From NCBI GenBank assembly GCA_945900795.1, contig CAMDJN010000008.1:1-40883 (forward strand): a stretch of DNA of 40,883 bases, read 5' to 3'. The translations under genes and the position numbers were made by a program. The DNA is from Rickettsia typhi (GTDB lineage Bacteria > Pseudomonadota > Alphaproteobacteria > Rickettsiales > UBA1997). The notes under the pieces are model-generated. The model worked only from the letters and a program-made list of their open reading frames with translations. It was not told the origin of the DNA and searched no databases. Shown here one piece after another: positions 17,900-28,112 of this stretch (position 1 is the first letter of the stretch; every line of letters begins with the position of its first letter).

Positions 17900-20070
17900 C
17901 CGACTTTCTACTAGAAATTTTTAGCGAAGAAACTCCAGCTATGCTACAAAAAGTAGCGGCCGAAAATTTTACCAAAATTGCCACGGAAATTCTTTTTAAA
18001 AATAATCTACAATTCGAAAAAACACAATTACGCTCCTTCGTTACCCCACGTCGCTTAACGCTTTATATTCACAATCTCAGCACGTCCCAAATATCCCCAG
18101 CGATAAAAAGAATTGGCCCAAAAATTGATGCAGATTTAAAAGCTATAGATGGTTTTTTAAGATCGGTTGGTACAAAAGATATCTCGTCCTTACAAATAGT
18201 AGAAAACAATGGCTATAAGTGTTATGCCGATATTAAGCCGGAATCAGAAATTCAAACTACCAAAATTTTACAAAATTCTTTACCACAAATTTTACAAAAG
18301 ATGGTAGGAGCTTGGCCAAAATTAATGCGGTGGGATGTTGAGGAAGATGGCGAGCAACCATTGTGGATTAGGCCAATTCGTAATATCTCCTGCATCTTTG
18401 GAGATCAAATCATTGATATTAAATTTGCAGGATTGCGCTCAAATAATTTTACTTTCGGACATAATAGTAAAAATCATGAGGCCTTAAAAATAGACAATGC
18501 AAAGCATTACCAAGAGCTTCTGGATAATAATTTTGCAATCTTAAGTCACGAGGAAAGAAAGAATAAAATCATACATCAGATCAGAAAAATTGAACATGAA
18601 TCAGGATTGGAAACGATCGATGATAAAGAAAAATCTACAATTTTTGATGAGATCGCAGGACTCTGCGAATGGCCTACTGCTCTACTTGCATCGATTGATA
18701 AAAAGTTCATGGATTTGCCAAAAGAGGTTCTGACTTTAACGCTCAAACTAAATCAAAAATATCTCTGCCTAAAATCTCTGAATACCAATGCAGATAAATT
18801 CATCTTAGTTGCAGACGTAGCATGTCATACGGATGAATTCGATTGGAAAAAAATTATTTCAGATAATGAAAAACTAGTTTTAGCACGCTTAAACGATGCT
18901 CAATTCTTTATTACGGAAGATCTTAAAAGACCTCTTATATCAAGACTTGACGATCTAAAAAAAATTATCTTTCACAATGCTCTTGGCTCAGTATACGATA
19001 AGATCGCCCGCTTACAAAACTTGGCAAAATTTCTAGCTGTTTTCGTTCCGCATTGCGACTTATCATTAGTTGAAAGAACGGTAGATTTAGCAAAGGTTGA
19101 TTTGGTTACAAAAACAGTTGCGGAACTCCCAGAATTACAAGGAAAGATCGGAAGTTTTTACGCCAAAAAACAGGGTGAGAATGATAAGGTTGCGATAGCA
19201 ATTTATGAACATTATCTCCCACTTGGCCCCACTTCAGAATTACCCAAAACATCTCTTGGGATCACGCTCTCAATCGCTGATAAAATTGATTCGGTAGTAG
19301 GATTTTTTTTAGCAAACGAAAAACCAACAAGCTCAAAAGATCCGTATGGATTAAGGCGCGCTGCCCTTGGTGTTATAAGGATTAGTATTCAATATGATAT
19401 CACTTTTCCAATTAGAATATTGGTTGAGAAATCTTTAAATGCTTACCCAACCAAGCTGATAAAGCAGTTATTAACGAAGGAAAATGAGAACGATTTTTAC
19501 GAAAGTAAAAAATTGCTAGTTCAAGATATTGTAAAATTCTTTGTTGAACGCTTAAAAACTTATCTCGGCGAAACAGAGATGGTAAAAGCAGATGTAATTA
19601 ACGCAGTAATTGATGAATATCTTGCTAACCTCGATATTCACAAATATTGCGACATCCTTTATTTGGTTAAAAAGATCAGATTCTTAAATGAATTTATCAC
19701 AGATCAAAATCATAAAAACATCCTCGCACTCTACAAGAGAACGATCAACATCCTTACAATTGAGGAAAAAAATGATGAAAAAAGATACGAGGGGAGGCCG
19801 TCTTTACTTAGTTTAAAGAGTAAGTATGAAAAAGTTCTTTATCGAAGAATTAAACAAATTTCAAAAGAATTTAAGAAGCTTGTTGCCAAGGGAGAATTTG
19901 CTTTAGCATTTAAACTATTCGATGTTATAGAAGCCCCGCTTTCCCATTTCTTTGACCATGTGATGGTCAATGATCCAAACAAAAATATACGCGAAAACAG
20001 ACTTTTACTACTTTCCAAAATCAGAAAAATGTTCAATCTGGTTGCGGATCTTTCCAAAATCGAAAAATAG
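17896..20070 (+). CDS. glyS: Glycyl-tRNA synthetase beta subunit
   Basis: MTDFLLEIFSEETPAMLQ, LRSFVTPRRLTLYI, WIRPIRNISCIFGDQI, FGHNSKNHE, SKDPYGLRRAALGVIRI; overlaps topA by 4 nt. Confidence 0.97.
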   Translation: MTDFLLEIFSEETPAMLQKVAAENFTKIATEILFKNNLQFEKTQLRSFVTPRRLTLYIHNLSTSQISPAIKRIGPKIDADLKAIDGFLRSVGTKDISSLQIVENNGYKCYADIKPESEIQTTKILQNSLPQILQKMVGAWPKLMRWDVEEDGEQPLWIRPIRNISCIFGDQIIDIKFAGLRSNNFTFGHNSKNHEALKIDNAKHYQELLDNNFAILSHEERKNKIIHQIRKIEHESGLETIDDKEKSTIFDEIAGLCEWPTALLASIDKKFMDLPKEVLTLTLKLNQKYLCLKSLNTNADKFILVADVACHTDEFDWKKIISDNEKLVLARLNDAQFFITEDLKRPLISRLDDLKKIIFHNALGSVYDKIARLQNLAKFLAVFVPHCDLSLVERTVDLAKVDLVTKTVAELPELQGKIGSFYAKKQGENDKVAIAIYEHYLPLGPTSELPKTSLGITLSIADKIDSVVGFFLANEKPTSSKDPYGLRRAALGVIRISIQYDITFPIRILVEKSLNAYPTKLIKQLLTKENENDFYESKKLLVQDIVKFFVERLKTYLGETEMVKADVINAVIDEYLANLDIHKYCDILYLVKKIRFLNEFITDQNHKNILALYKRTINILTIEEKNDEKRYEGRPSLLSLKSKYEKVLYRRIKQISKEFKKLVAKGEFALAFKLFDVIEAPLSHFFDHVMVNDPNKNIRENRLLLLSKIRKMFNLVADLSKIEK

Positions 20071-20103
20071 TTGTACACCGTAAAACCTACCTGAGTCTAC
20101 AGC

Positions 20104-21369
20104 CTAATCTTCCGCCAACTCCTCTTCCAAAAAGTCAAAATTCTTATCACCCTTCCCAGACACCAAATCAGATAAAATTTTTGCGGATCCCGCTGCTAAA
20201 GTCCAACCCAGGGACCCATGACCAGTGTTTAAAAAAAGATTACCGTATTTTTTTACTTCACAGATTAGTGGTAGCGAATTCGGTCTAAAGGGTCTGAATC
20301 CTTGCCATTGAGACATTTCGTTTGTATTGCCAAAATCAGAAAATGTTGATCTCGCAGAATTTTGTAAAAAATTAATTAAACTTTTGTTTAAATTGTTTTT
20401 GAAACCAGAGATTTCAATCGCTCCAGCCACTCTAAACACATCTCCTATACGACTGTAAAACATCTTATTTTCTGGATCTATCAAAGGTAATTTTGGCGCA
20501 ATAAAATTTTCATCCGCACTAATCGACAAACTATAGCCCTTAACCGGATAAATCTTTGTATTAATTTTAATACCAGATAGAAGATTGTCCCCGTATGCTC
20601 CAAGTGCATAAATATATTTATCTGCGACCAGCACTTCACTATCAGTATTAATGCCTGTGATTTTTTTATGATTGGTTAGAATATTTTTAATACTCGTGTT
20701 ATATTTAAACAGCACGCCATATTTTTGCTGTGAAATTTTTTCTAAAGCCCTAGTAAAAGCTAAGCTATCTCCACTCGCATCTTCAGGATAAAAAATCCCG
20801 CCCACTAACTTCTTACTATCCAGCAATTTAACTAATGTGGACTCTTTCTCGACACATTCTTGCGGGGTTAAAATCTGACTCTTACATCCAATCGAATCTT
20901 GAAACTGTGAATATTTAATCGCCGCATTAAACTTGCGCTGATTACGATAAAAATGAAGAATTCCACTATTTTGGTAGTTGAATTCAACACCTTCCTCATC
21001 CTGCAAAATCCTCTTCATCCACTCTTTGCTGTGGGAAGAAATTCGAAATAGTTTTTTACTATTTTTGTATGATGATTGCGCCAAAACATTTTTATAAAAT
21101 TCAAACATCCAGCGTAATGATTTATCACTAAAATCTTGAATGGATAAGAATGAGTCTGAGGACAATAATGCTGCCGGAAGTGATAGAAGAGATGAGCTGC
21201 TAGCCCATGGCCTGATATGTGAGTAACTTAACTGGCAACCATTCGCGTAAGATGATCCCAACCCTGGAGATGAATTCTTTTCTAACACGGTAACTTGGTG
21301 ACCTGCACGAGCAAGAAAATATGCGCTCGTAACACCAATGACTCCTGCCCCCAAAACTATTACTTTCAT
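20104..21369 (-). CDS. dadA: D-amino acid dehydrogenase (FAD-dependent)
   Basis: MKVIVLGAGVIGVTSAYFLARAGHQVTVLEKNSSPGLGSSYANGCQLSYSHIRPWA; NTGHGSLGWTLAAGSAKILSDLVSG. Confidence 0.92.
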   Translation of the reverse strand: MKVIVLGAGVIGVTSAYFLARAGHQVTVLEKNSSPGLGSSYANGCQLSYSHIRPWASSSSLLSLPAALLSSDSFLSIQDFSDKSLRWMFEFYKNVLAQSSYKNSKKLFRISSHSKEWMKRILQDEEGVEFNYQNSGILHFYRNQRKFNAAIKYSQFQDSIGCKSQILTPQECVEKESTLVKLLDSKKLVGGIFYPEDASGDSLAFTRALEKISQQKYGVLFKYNTSIKNILTNHKKITGINTDSEVLVADKYIYALGAYGDNLLSGIKINTKIYPVKGYSLSISADENFIAPKLPLIDPENKMFYSRIGDVFRVAGAIEISGFKNNLNKSLINFLQNSARSTFSDFGNTNEMSQWQGFRPFRPNSLPLICEVKKYGNLFLNTGHGSLGWTLAAGSAKILSDLVSGKGDKNFDFLEEELAED

Positions 21370-21397
21370 ACAAAATACTTTATGAAATTAGAGTTCA

Positions 21398-21628
21398 TTA
21401 TTCAAAGGATGTCTTTAACTGCATCGCATGTAAGCTATCGCCAAGAATTTCTTTTAACGAATTATTTACAATTTTATGCTGCTCAATTCTAGTCTTTCCA
21501 TAAAAAACCTTATCGACAATATGAAGACTGTAATGATCTTTATCCCCCACCAAATCAACAATTTCAATCTTTGCCTGAGGAAAATTTTTTTGTAAGATTT
21601 TTTCTAGTTCTTCTTTCTGAATAGGCAT
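21398..21628 (-). CDS. BolA family protein
   Basis: MPIQKEELEKILQKNFPQAKIEIVDLVGDKDHYSLHIVDKVFYGKTRIEQHKIVNNSLKEILGDSLHAMQLKT; internal start preferred over the 21661 start. Confidence 0.88.
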   Translation of the reverse strand: MPIQKEELEKILQKNFPQAKIEIVDLVGDKDHYSLHIVDKVFYGKTRIEQHKIVNNSLKEILGDSLHAMQLKTSFE

Positions 21629-21670
21629 AACAAAATCTGCAGTAAATAAAAACCCACCCAACCCTCTATA

Positions 21671-21705
21671 GCACCTCTAAAATTGAATTTTTTGAGATAC
21701 TTTAT
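21671..21705. repeat. Palindromic repeat family (GGAACCTCT type), degenerate copy
   Basis: GCACCTCTAAAATTGAATTTTTTGAGATACTTT resembles the left ends of the other copies. Confidence 0.45.
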
Positions 21706-21796
21706 AAGATTGGATGGGTACATAACATCCTAAACAAATTCAGGATTTTAAAAAGAGAGAAGTTGCGTAGTATCGCTCAACAGAAGAGACTCTCCC

Positions 21797-24037
21797 CTAT
21801 CCAAAAAAACCACGACGCTTTTTAACTGGACTATCACCCTCTACACGCCCACGTCTTTCTCCTCTATCACCACGATCCTCACGACCTGAAGATTCTCTCT
21901 CATCAACCATTTGTGATTTATTTTGGATACGGTCTGAAATATCTTCTCCAGTAGCTTGATCAACACAGCGGTAGCTCAATTTTGGACGTCCCTTTTTATC
22001 AAAACCAATAACTTTTACCTTCACGAGATCACCTTCATTGATTACATCTTCAACAAAGTCTACCCGATATTCAGCAAGTTCTGAAATATGAACAAAACCA
22101 TCACGATTATTAGAAATGCTAACAAACGCTCCCGCATCTATGATCTTCACTACGGGACCTTCGAAGATATTTCCGATTTCTGGTTCAAAAATGATTTCAT
22201 TAATCATTGTAATCGCCTTCTTTGTTGACTCAGGGTTGTTTGATGAAATTTTAATTACACCATCATCACCAACGTCAACATTCGCACCTGATACAGCACA
22301 AATTTCTTTAATAACAGCGCCACGGGAACCAATAACTTCGCGAATTTTCTTTTGCGGAATAGTTAGAACTTCAACCTTCGGAACATTTCCATTAAGCTCA
22401 GATCTTGGAACTGACATAACTTCGCACATCTTGTCCAAAATAGACATTCTTCCGACATGAGCTTGGTCTAGAGATTTGCGCATAATCTCAGGAGTGATTC
22501 CTTTGATTTTGATATCCATCTGTAAAGCTGTGATACCATTCTTAGTTCCGGCAACTTTAAAATCCATATCACCAAGATGATCTTCATCACCCATAATGTC
22601 TGATAAAATGATATAATCTTCACCCTCTTTTATCAAACCCATAGCAATACCTGAAACAGGAGATTTTATTGGAACTCCAGCATCCATAAGAGCTAGAGAA
22701 GCACCACAAACACTCGCCATCGAAGAAGAACCGTTTGATTCGGTAATTTCAGAAACAACGCGAGTTACATAGGAGAAAGTATCTTGATTTGGAAATACAG
22801 GATTAATTGCTCTCCAAGCCAATTTGCCATGACCAATTTCACGACGTCCAGGTGGTTTCAACTGACCAGTTTCCCCAACTGAGTATGGAGGAAAATTGTA
22901 GTGTAGCATGAATGATTCTTCGTGCATTCCTGGATCAAGATTTTCGATCAATTGCTTATCCTTTCCAGCACCAAGAGTTGCGACCACTAAAGCCTGCGTT
23001 TCTCCACGAGTAAAAAGTGCACAACCATGAACTTGCGGTAGGAAGCCAATATCAATAGAAATTTGTCTAACATCATTTGACTTACGCCCGTCAATCCTGA
23101 TATTGTTTTGAAGTATGTCTTTACGAACAATTTCTTGAGACAATTCTTTAAAGATTGAAGAAATTTCATTCTCACTAACCCCAGAAACTTCGCTAACAAA
23201 TTGTACTTTTACTTCAGATTTGATTTGATCTAAATCTGCTGCACGCGATTGTTTATCCTGCTTCTTGTAAGCCGCAATCAACCTGTCAGAGATAAGATTT
23301 TTAATCTCATGTTTAAGACTTGAACGATCTTTTCGAACAACTTCAATTTTCTTTTTACCACATGAAGATTTGAGATCATTGATCATTGCAATCACTGGTT
23401 GGAATGCGTTATGACCAAAATTAACCGCTTCTAGCATTTCGCTTTCTAAAAGCTCCTTTGCCTCAGACTCAACCATAAGTACCGATGTTTCAGTACCAGC
23501 AACAACCAAATCTAAACGACTATTTTTGATTTCTTCGTTGCTTGGATTCAGAACGAATTTACCATCGATCAAACCAACTCTAGCACCCGCAATCGGACCT
23601 TCAAACGGCGCTTCAGAAATTGCCAATGCAGCAGATGCTCCGATTAAAGCCGCAATGTCTGGTGTGCAGGTAGGGTCGTATGAAAGTGTGGTACAAACGA
23701 CATTCACTTCATTGAAGAAATGAGAAGGAAATAATGGACGAATCGGGCGATCAATCAAACGAGAGGTAAGCGTTGCAACATCTGATGGCTTGGCTTCACG
23801 CTTAAAAAAACCACCTGGAATTTTTCCTGCAGCATATGATTTTTCTATATAATGCACAGTCAAAGGGAAGAAAGCGGCATTCTCAACAGCTTTAGTTGCA
23901 ACTGTAACGGCACAAAGAACCGTGGTATTTCCATATCTTACAAGAACCGCTCCACCAGCTTGACGAGCGATTTTACCAGTCTCAAGGGAAAGAATTTTTC
24001 CATTCCAATTAATTTCTTTTTTAACAACATTAAACAT
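21797..24037 (-). CDS. pnp: Polyribonucleotide nucleotidyltransferase
   Basis: GNTTVLCAVT, IDRPIRPLFP, FTRGETQALVVATLG, VIGSRGAVIKEICAVSGANVDVGDDG, S1 domain. Confidence 0.98.
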   Translation of the reverse strand: MFNVVKKEINWNGKILSLETGKIARQAGGAVLVRYGNTTVLCAVTVATKAVENAAFFPLTVHYIEKSYAAGKIPGGFFKREAKPSDVATLTSRLIDRPIRPLFPSHFFNEVNVVCTTLSYDPTCTPDIAALIGASAALAISEAPFEGPIAGARVGLIDGKFVLNPSNEEIKNSRLDLVVAGTETSVLMVESEAKELLESEMLEAVNFGHNAFQPVIAMINDLKSSCGKKKIEVVRKDRSSLKHEIKNLISDRLIAAYKKQDKQSRAADLDQIKSEVKVQFVSEVSGVSENEISSIFKELSQEIVRKDILQNNIRIDGRKSNDVRQISIDIGFLPQVHGCALFTRGETQALVVATLGAGKDKQLIENLDPGMHEESFMLHYNFPPYSVGETGQLKPPGRREIGHGKLAWRAINPVFPNQDTFSYVTRVVSEITESNGSSSMASVCGASLALMDAGVPIKSPVSGIAMGLIKEGEDYIILSDIMGDEDHLGDMDFKVAGTKNGITALQMDIKIKGITPEIMRKSLDQAHVGRMSILDKMCEVMSVPRSELNGNVPKVEVLTIPQKKIREVIGSRGAVIKEICAVSGANVDVGDDGVIKISSNNPESTKKAITMINEIIFEPEIGNIFEGPVVKIIDAGAFVSISNNRDGFVHISELAEYRVDFVEDVINEGDLVKVKVIGFDKKGRPKLSYRCVDQATGEDISDRIQNKSQMVDERESSGREDRGDRGERRGRVEGDSPVKKRRGFFG

Positions 24038-24099
24038 AAATCAGCTTTTTTAATTATTATTTAGAACCTACAGGAAGCTCTTCCACACAGGTCTCTTGG

Positions 24100-24369
24100 T
24101 TATTTTCTAATATCGAGTTTTTTGATCAAATCTTCATAACGCTTAACCGAGTTAAGTTTTAAATAATCGAGCAATCTTCTTCTTTTGCCAACCAAGATCA
24201 GCAAACCTCTTCTTGAAGAAAAATCTTTTTTGTGAATCTTTAAATGTTCAGTCAAATTGTTAATCTGCTGTGTCATGATGGCGCATTGAACCTCAGGAGA
24301 ACCTACGTCAGCCTTTGATGTTGCGTACTCCGTGATGATATCTTTCTTCGACCTAAGAACAAGAGGCAT
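24100..24369 (-). CDS. rpsO: 30S ribosomal protein S15
   Basis: [51 protein letters not shown]. Confidence 0.98.
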   Translation of the reverse strand: MPLVLRSKKDIITEYATSKADVGSPEVQCAIMTQQINNLTEHLKIHKKDFSSRRGLLILVGKRRRLLDYLKLNSVKRYEDLIKKLDIRK

Positions 24370-24475
24370 AGTTTTTACAATTTATTAGTTGAGATGGAAA
24401 TTCAAAAGATTTGGCTTGGAGAGCTTCTAAATTGTAGGACATCGGCAAGTTATAGACATCTTAAAAAATAACAGG

Positions 24476-25255
24476 TCAACAAACACTCAATTGAAGTAAT
24501 GGACATCCGGCTCCAGCATAGCTATTTGCTAGTTTTAATAGGTCAAGAGTAATTCTTTTTTTATAAAGAAAATCACCCACGGAAAGGCGCACTAATCTTG
24601 AAACATATCCACAAATTTTGAGCGACTTCTCCTCTCTTCTTAAAAAATTATCAGAAATTTTTTCACAAATATTTCGCGCTAATGTTCTAACGTAAGTTCC
24701 TTTCGAACATTCAATTTCAAAGGCAGCAAACTCATCTGAATTTGACAATAATTTGATAGAAAAAATTTCTATCTCCCTTTCCCTCACTTCAAACTCAATA
24801 CCCTTCCTAGCCAATTCGTAAGCCCTTTGACCATTAATTTTAATTGCCGAAAAACGTGATGGGATTTGTTTTTGCTTACCAATAAAAAATGGCAAAATGG
24901 ATATTATTTCTGTATTAGAAGGATGAAGATCGCTGGTCTCAGTCACGTTGCCTTCAATATCATCAGAGTCACGAAATTCACCCCAACAAATATGAAAAAA
25001 ATATTTTTTCGTGGCAGACATCCATTGCTCACTAGACTTGGTTGCCTTATTTAACGCAACAGGAAGAACTCCGGAAGCAAATGGGTCAAGCGTTCCTCCA
25101 TGTCCAACTTTTCTTGCCCCAGTAATTCTTTTTACAATTGCAACAACTTTTGCTGAAGAATAGCCGATCGGCTTATCGATATTAAGCCAGATGTTACAAT
25201 CGGATAAGTTAGAAAAATTTCTCTCTCTCACTATTTCACCCCAGCACGCAAACAA
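24476..25255 (-). CDS. truB: tRNA pseudouridine(55) synthase
   Basis: WLNIDKPIGYSSAKVVAIVKRITGARKVGHGGTLDPFASGVLPVALNKATK; GTYVRTLARNI. Confidence 0.95.
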   Translation of the reverse strand: MFACWGEIVRERNFSNLSDCNIWLNIDKPIGYSSAKVVAIVKRITGARKVGHGGTLDPFASGVLPVALNKATKSSEQWMSATKKYFFHICWGEFRDSDDIEGNVTETSDLHPSNTEIISILPFFIGKQKQIPSRFSAIKINGQRAYELARKGIEFEVREREIEIFSIKLLSNSDEFAAFEIECSKGTYVRTLARNICEKISDNFLRREEKSLKICGYVSRLVRLSVGDFLYKKRITLDLLKLANSYAGAGCPLLQLSVC

Positions 25256-26196
25256 TCATGAAGGTGAAGTATCCCAAGCACCGAGGAATCCACCTCATCA
25301 ATCACAAAAAGACTAGTAATGGATTTTTTATTCATGATCGCAACACCTTCTACCGCAAGTGAATTTTGATTTGTAGTCATAGGATTCTTCGTCATAACTT
25401 CTGCTGCACTTCTATTCAAAAAATCATCCGAGATGTGCCTACGTAAATCACCATCAGTAATTATTCCACTAAGCCTTTCAGAATCATTCAAAACTCCGGT
25501 ACAACCCAAATGTTTTGATGTCATTTCAAGTAAAATTTCCGGCATTTTTTGCGATTCATTAACCAGCGGGATTTCCAACTCACTACGCATCAATTCCTTT
25601 ACCTTCAAAAATGCTGATCCCAACTTTCCTCCAGGATGAAAATTTCCGAACTGCTCAGAGCTAAATCCTCTAGCATCAATTAGACTGACGGCCAGCGCAT
25701 CTCCAAGTGCAAGCATCATCGTAGTTGAAGTGGTTGGAGCATTGATTTGGTTTGCTTCCTTAACCTCTGGAAGAATGAGTGCGATAGTACTAGCCTTTGC
25801 CAATTGCGACTCAGCACGACGAACGATTCCGATAGTTGGAATTTCAAATCTTTTACAAAAATAAATGATGTCTTTCATTTCCCTGGTCTCACCAGAGTTA
25901 GAAAGAAGAATTACAATATCATTTTGCGCTATCATACCAAGATCGCCATGACTAGCCTCACCTGGGTGAATGAAGAATGACGGAGTTCCAGTGGAAGCAA
26001 ATGTCGCAGCAATTTTTCCACCAATATATTTGTTTTTTCCCATTCCACTAATAATGACCCGACCCTTACAACTCAAGATCAGATCAACCGCTTCATTGTA
26101 ATTTTTATCAAAAAAACCAAGCAAAGACTTCAACCCCTCAATTTCAACATTAATTACTTCCATCGCTGAAGCGATATGAGATTTTTTATCTTGCAT
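25231..26196 (-). CDS. kdsD: Arabinose-5-phosphate isomerase (KpsF/GutQ family, SIS plus CBS domains)
   Basis: GRVIISGMGKNKYIGGKIAATFASTGTPSFFIHPGEASHGDLGMI, NFHPGGKLGSAFLKV, CBS domains. Confidence 0.93.
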   Translation of the reverse strand: MQDKKSHIASAMEVINVEIEGLKSLLGFFDKNYNEAVDLILSCKGRVIISGMGKNKYIGGKIAATFASTGTPSFFIHPGEASHGDLGMIAQNDIVILLSNSGETREMKDIIYFCKRFEIPTIGIVRRAESQLAKASTIALILPEVKEANQINAPTTSTTMMLALGDALAVSLIDARGFSSEQFGNFHPGGKLGSAFLKVKELMRSELEIPLVNESQKMPEILLEMTSKHLGCTGVLNDSERLSGIITDGDLRRHISDDFLNRSAAEVMTKNPMTTNQNSLAVEGVAIMNKKSITSLFVIDEVDSSVLGILHLHDCLRAGVK

Positions 26197-26253
26197 GTTG
26201 TTTAAGTGACACAAAATTTTTACAAAAATTAACCGAACACAAAAAACTTTACC

Positions 26254-26904
26254 ATGACTTCAAAAGAGCAAGGAATTTCAAAAACTCCATTACAGGGATT
26301 TATTCTACAGGAATTTATTATGCAGGAGTTCATTCAGGCTAACGCTATTCTGAAGGGACATTTTATTCTGTCATCCGGACTTCACAGCGACACTTACATG
26401 CAATGCGCTAAGGTCTTGATGGATCCTGGTAGATCTGAAAGATTATGTGCATTATTGGCAAAAAAAACTATCGAAAAACTAGGAGAAAATTTTGCTGATA
26501 TTATTGTTTCACCAGCAATGGGCGGAGTGATAGTTGGCTATGAAGTAGCTCGACAATTAGGTTTGCCAGCAATTTTCTGTGAAAGGGTAAATGGAAAATT
26601 CGAACTAAGACGCGGATTTGAGTTAGCTCAAAATACACGCGTTCTTGTCATTGAGGATGTAATCACTACAGGAGAATCTTCACTAGAAACTTTTGAATTA
26701 GTAAAAATATCAGGAGCAAAAATTGTTGCAGAAGCTACTCTGGTTGATCGCAGCGGAGATAAGAATCTTGAAGATAAACTTGGCGTTCCAATTATTTCTC
26801 TTCTACAGATAGAGATCAGAACCTTTGATAACAATGACATTCCGGATGATTTAAAAAATACTGCAGCAGTAAAACCTGGGAGTAGGAGCCTAGGTTTGAG
26901 CTAG
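26254..26904 (+). CDS. pyrE: Orotate phosphoribosyltransferase (real start probably ATG 26320)
   Basis: GHFILSSGLHSDTYMQCAKVL, IIVSPAMGGVIVGYEVARQL, VLVIEDVITTGESSLETFELVK. Confidence 0.93.
   Translation: MTSKEQGISKTPLQGFILQEFIMQEFIQANAILKGHFILSSGLHSDTYMQCAKVLMDPGRSERLCALLAKKTIEKLGENFADIIVSPAMGGVIVGYEVARQLGLPAIFCERVNGKFELRRGFELAQNTRVLVIEDVITTGESSLETFELVKISGAKIVAEATLVDRSGDKNLEDKLGVPIISLLQIEIRTFDNNDIPDDLKNTAAVKPGSRSLGLS
26293..26337 (+). repeat. 15-bp tandem repeat, 3 imperfect copies, at pyrE 5' end
   Basis: CAGGGATTTATTCTA / CAGGAATTTATTATG / CAGGAGTTCATTCAG. Confidence 0.65.
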
Positions 26905-26936
26905 GTCTGAGCAATTAAACTAACAACCAGATGCTT

Positions 26937-27087
26937 TTAAGGAACCTCTGAAAAATCTGGATTTTTCGAGGAATTTTTAGGAAGATCAGTTTGCGAGCAG
27001 GTAAGCGTACTAAGAGGTACGTGCTCGCGAGCAAATTGGTCTGACGACAAAATTACCGAAAAAGATGGTTTTTCAGGGGTTCCTTAA
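26937..27087. repeat. Palindromic MITE-like element, full-length copy of the GGAACCTCT family
   Basis: Ends TTAAGGAACCtCTGAAAAA / TTTTTCAGgGGTTCCTTAA; the two halves are imperfect reverse complements throughout, centred near GTACTAAGAGGTACGTGCTCGCGAGC; between convergent pyrE and holC. Confidence 0.82.
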
Positions 27088-27107
27088 GTTTTAACAGGTT
27101 TATCTTT

Positions 27108-27545
27108 TTAACCACGCCCAACAGAAACCCACTTTCCATCACGCTTTTCATAAAAATTCTTCGGCTTTAATTTTTTTGCCAAGTCTAAAGCAGTAGAAGA
27201 TTTTTCACTTCCGAAGAAATAAAAAACACGACTAAAACTAGAAAGAAAAGCCTCTGAAACCTCATCAAGAAAAATTAAATAATCCGCCTCGTTAGAATTT
27301 TCTTCACAATTAGAAATAAGAATTGGCTGTCTTCTCAAAGAAAACTCCTTATCAAAAATTGTAGTGTGAGGAATAAATTTATTGCGACCATAACCCCATA
27401 ATGCACCATCGATCTCTTGGATTTTGCTTTGGTCGCTACAAAAAATTAGAACTTTTTTTTTCTCATCTATCATCTTGAGCAAGAGCGGCGCTAGCGCTTT
27501 GACAAGCGATTCATCGATTTGATAAAATGTAATTTCTGTCTTCAT
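27108..27545 (-). CDS. holC: DNA polymerase III chi subunit
   Basis: EITFYQIDESLVKALAPLLLKMIDEKKKVLIFCSD...IDGALWGYGRNKFIPHTTIFD..RRQPILISNCEENSNEADYLIFLD. Confidence 0.9.
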   Translation of the reverse strand: MKTEITFYQIDESLVKALAPLLLKMIDEKKKVLIFCSDQSKIQEIDGALWGYGRNKFIPHTTIFDKEFSLRRQPILISNCEENSNEADYLIFLDEVSEAFLSSFSRVFYFFGSEKSSTALDLAKKLKPKNFYEKRDGKWVSVGRG

Positions 27546-28078
27546 AAAAATGTTGAAAATTCTTTAATCACTTCCAAATAAAGGTCGCACTTGAACGGCA
27601 CTACAACACCCATAATCTTATCTTTTGAAATCCATTTCCATTCCGAAAATTCCGGATGTTCAGTCGTAACATTAATCACCTCGTCATTCCCCAAAAATTC
27701 CAACAAATACCATCTCTGCTTTTGTCCGAGATATTTGCCACCCCAAAATTTTTTTTGTAAACGATATGGCAGATTGTAGTAATAATGGGAGGAACTTCTA
27801 CGTAATAATTTCACATAAAAATCTTGAATACCGGTTTCTTCTTTCAACTCTCGAAACATCGCAGCGTCTTCATCCTCATTAACATCCAGCCCGCCCTGCG
27901 GCATTTGCCAGGCATCGGAATTATTATCGATTCTCTTACCAACAAAAATTTGTTTTTCTTGATTGATCAACATAATACCCACCCCACTGCGGTAGAGATA
28001 ATCTGGCCTTAAAGATTTTTGACTAGATTTGTTGAGCATTGACTTGTTTGGATTATTTTTAAAAAAATGATCAATCAT
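27542..28078 (-). CDS. rppH: RNA pyrophosphohydrolase (NUDIX)
   Basis: YRSGVGIMLINQEKQIFVGKR..AWQMPQGGLDVNEDEDAAMFRELKEETGI (Nudix box). Confidence 0.92.
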   Translation of the reverse strand: MIDHFFKNNPNKSMLNKSSQKSLRPDYLYRSGVGIMLINQEKQIFVGKRIDNNSDAWQMPQGGLDVNEDEDAAMFRELKEETGIQDFYVKLLRRSSSHYYYNLPYRLQKKFWGGKYLGQKQRWYLLEFLGNDEVINVTTEHPEFSEWKWISKDKIMGVVVPFKCDLYLEVIKEFSTFL

Positions 28079-28112
28079 ACTAAAAACTCATTCCCACAAC
28101 AATATTTTAAAA

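Noticed and set aside
24038-24099. rpsO-pnp intergenic hairpin as something novel
   Set aside because: A GGAAG..CTTCC stem between rpsO and pnp is the expected type of RNase III/terminator structure in this conserved operon; not unusual.
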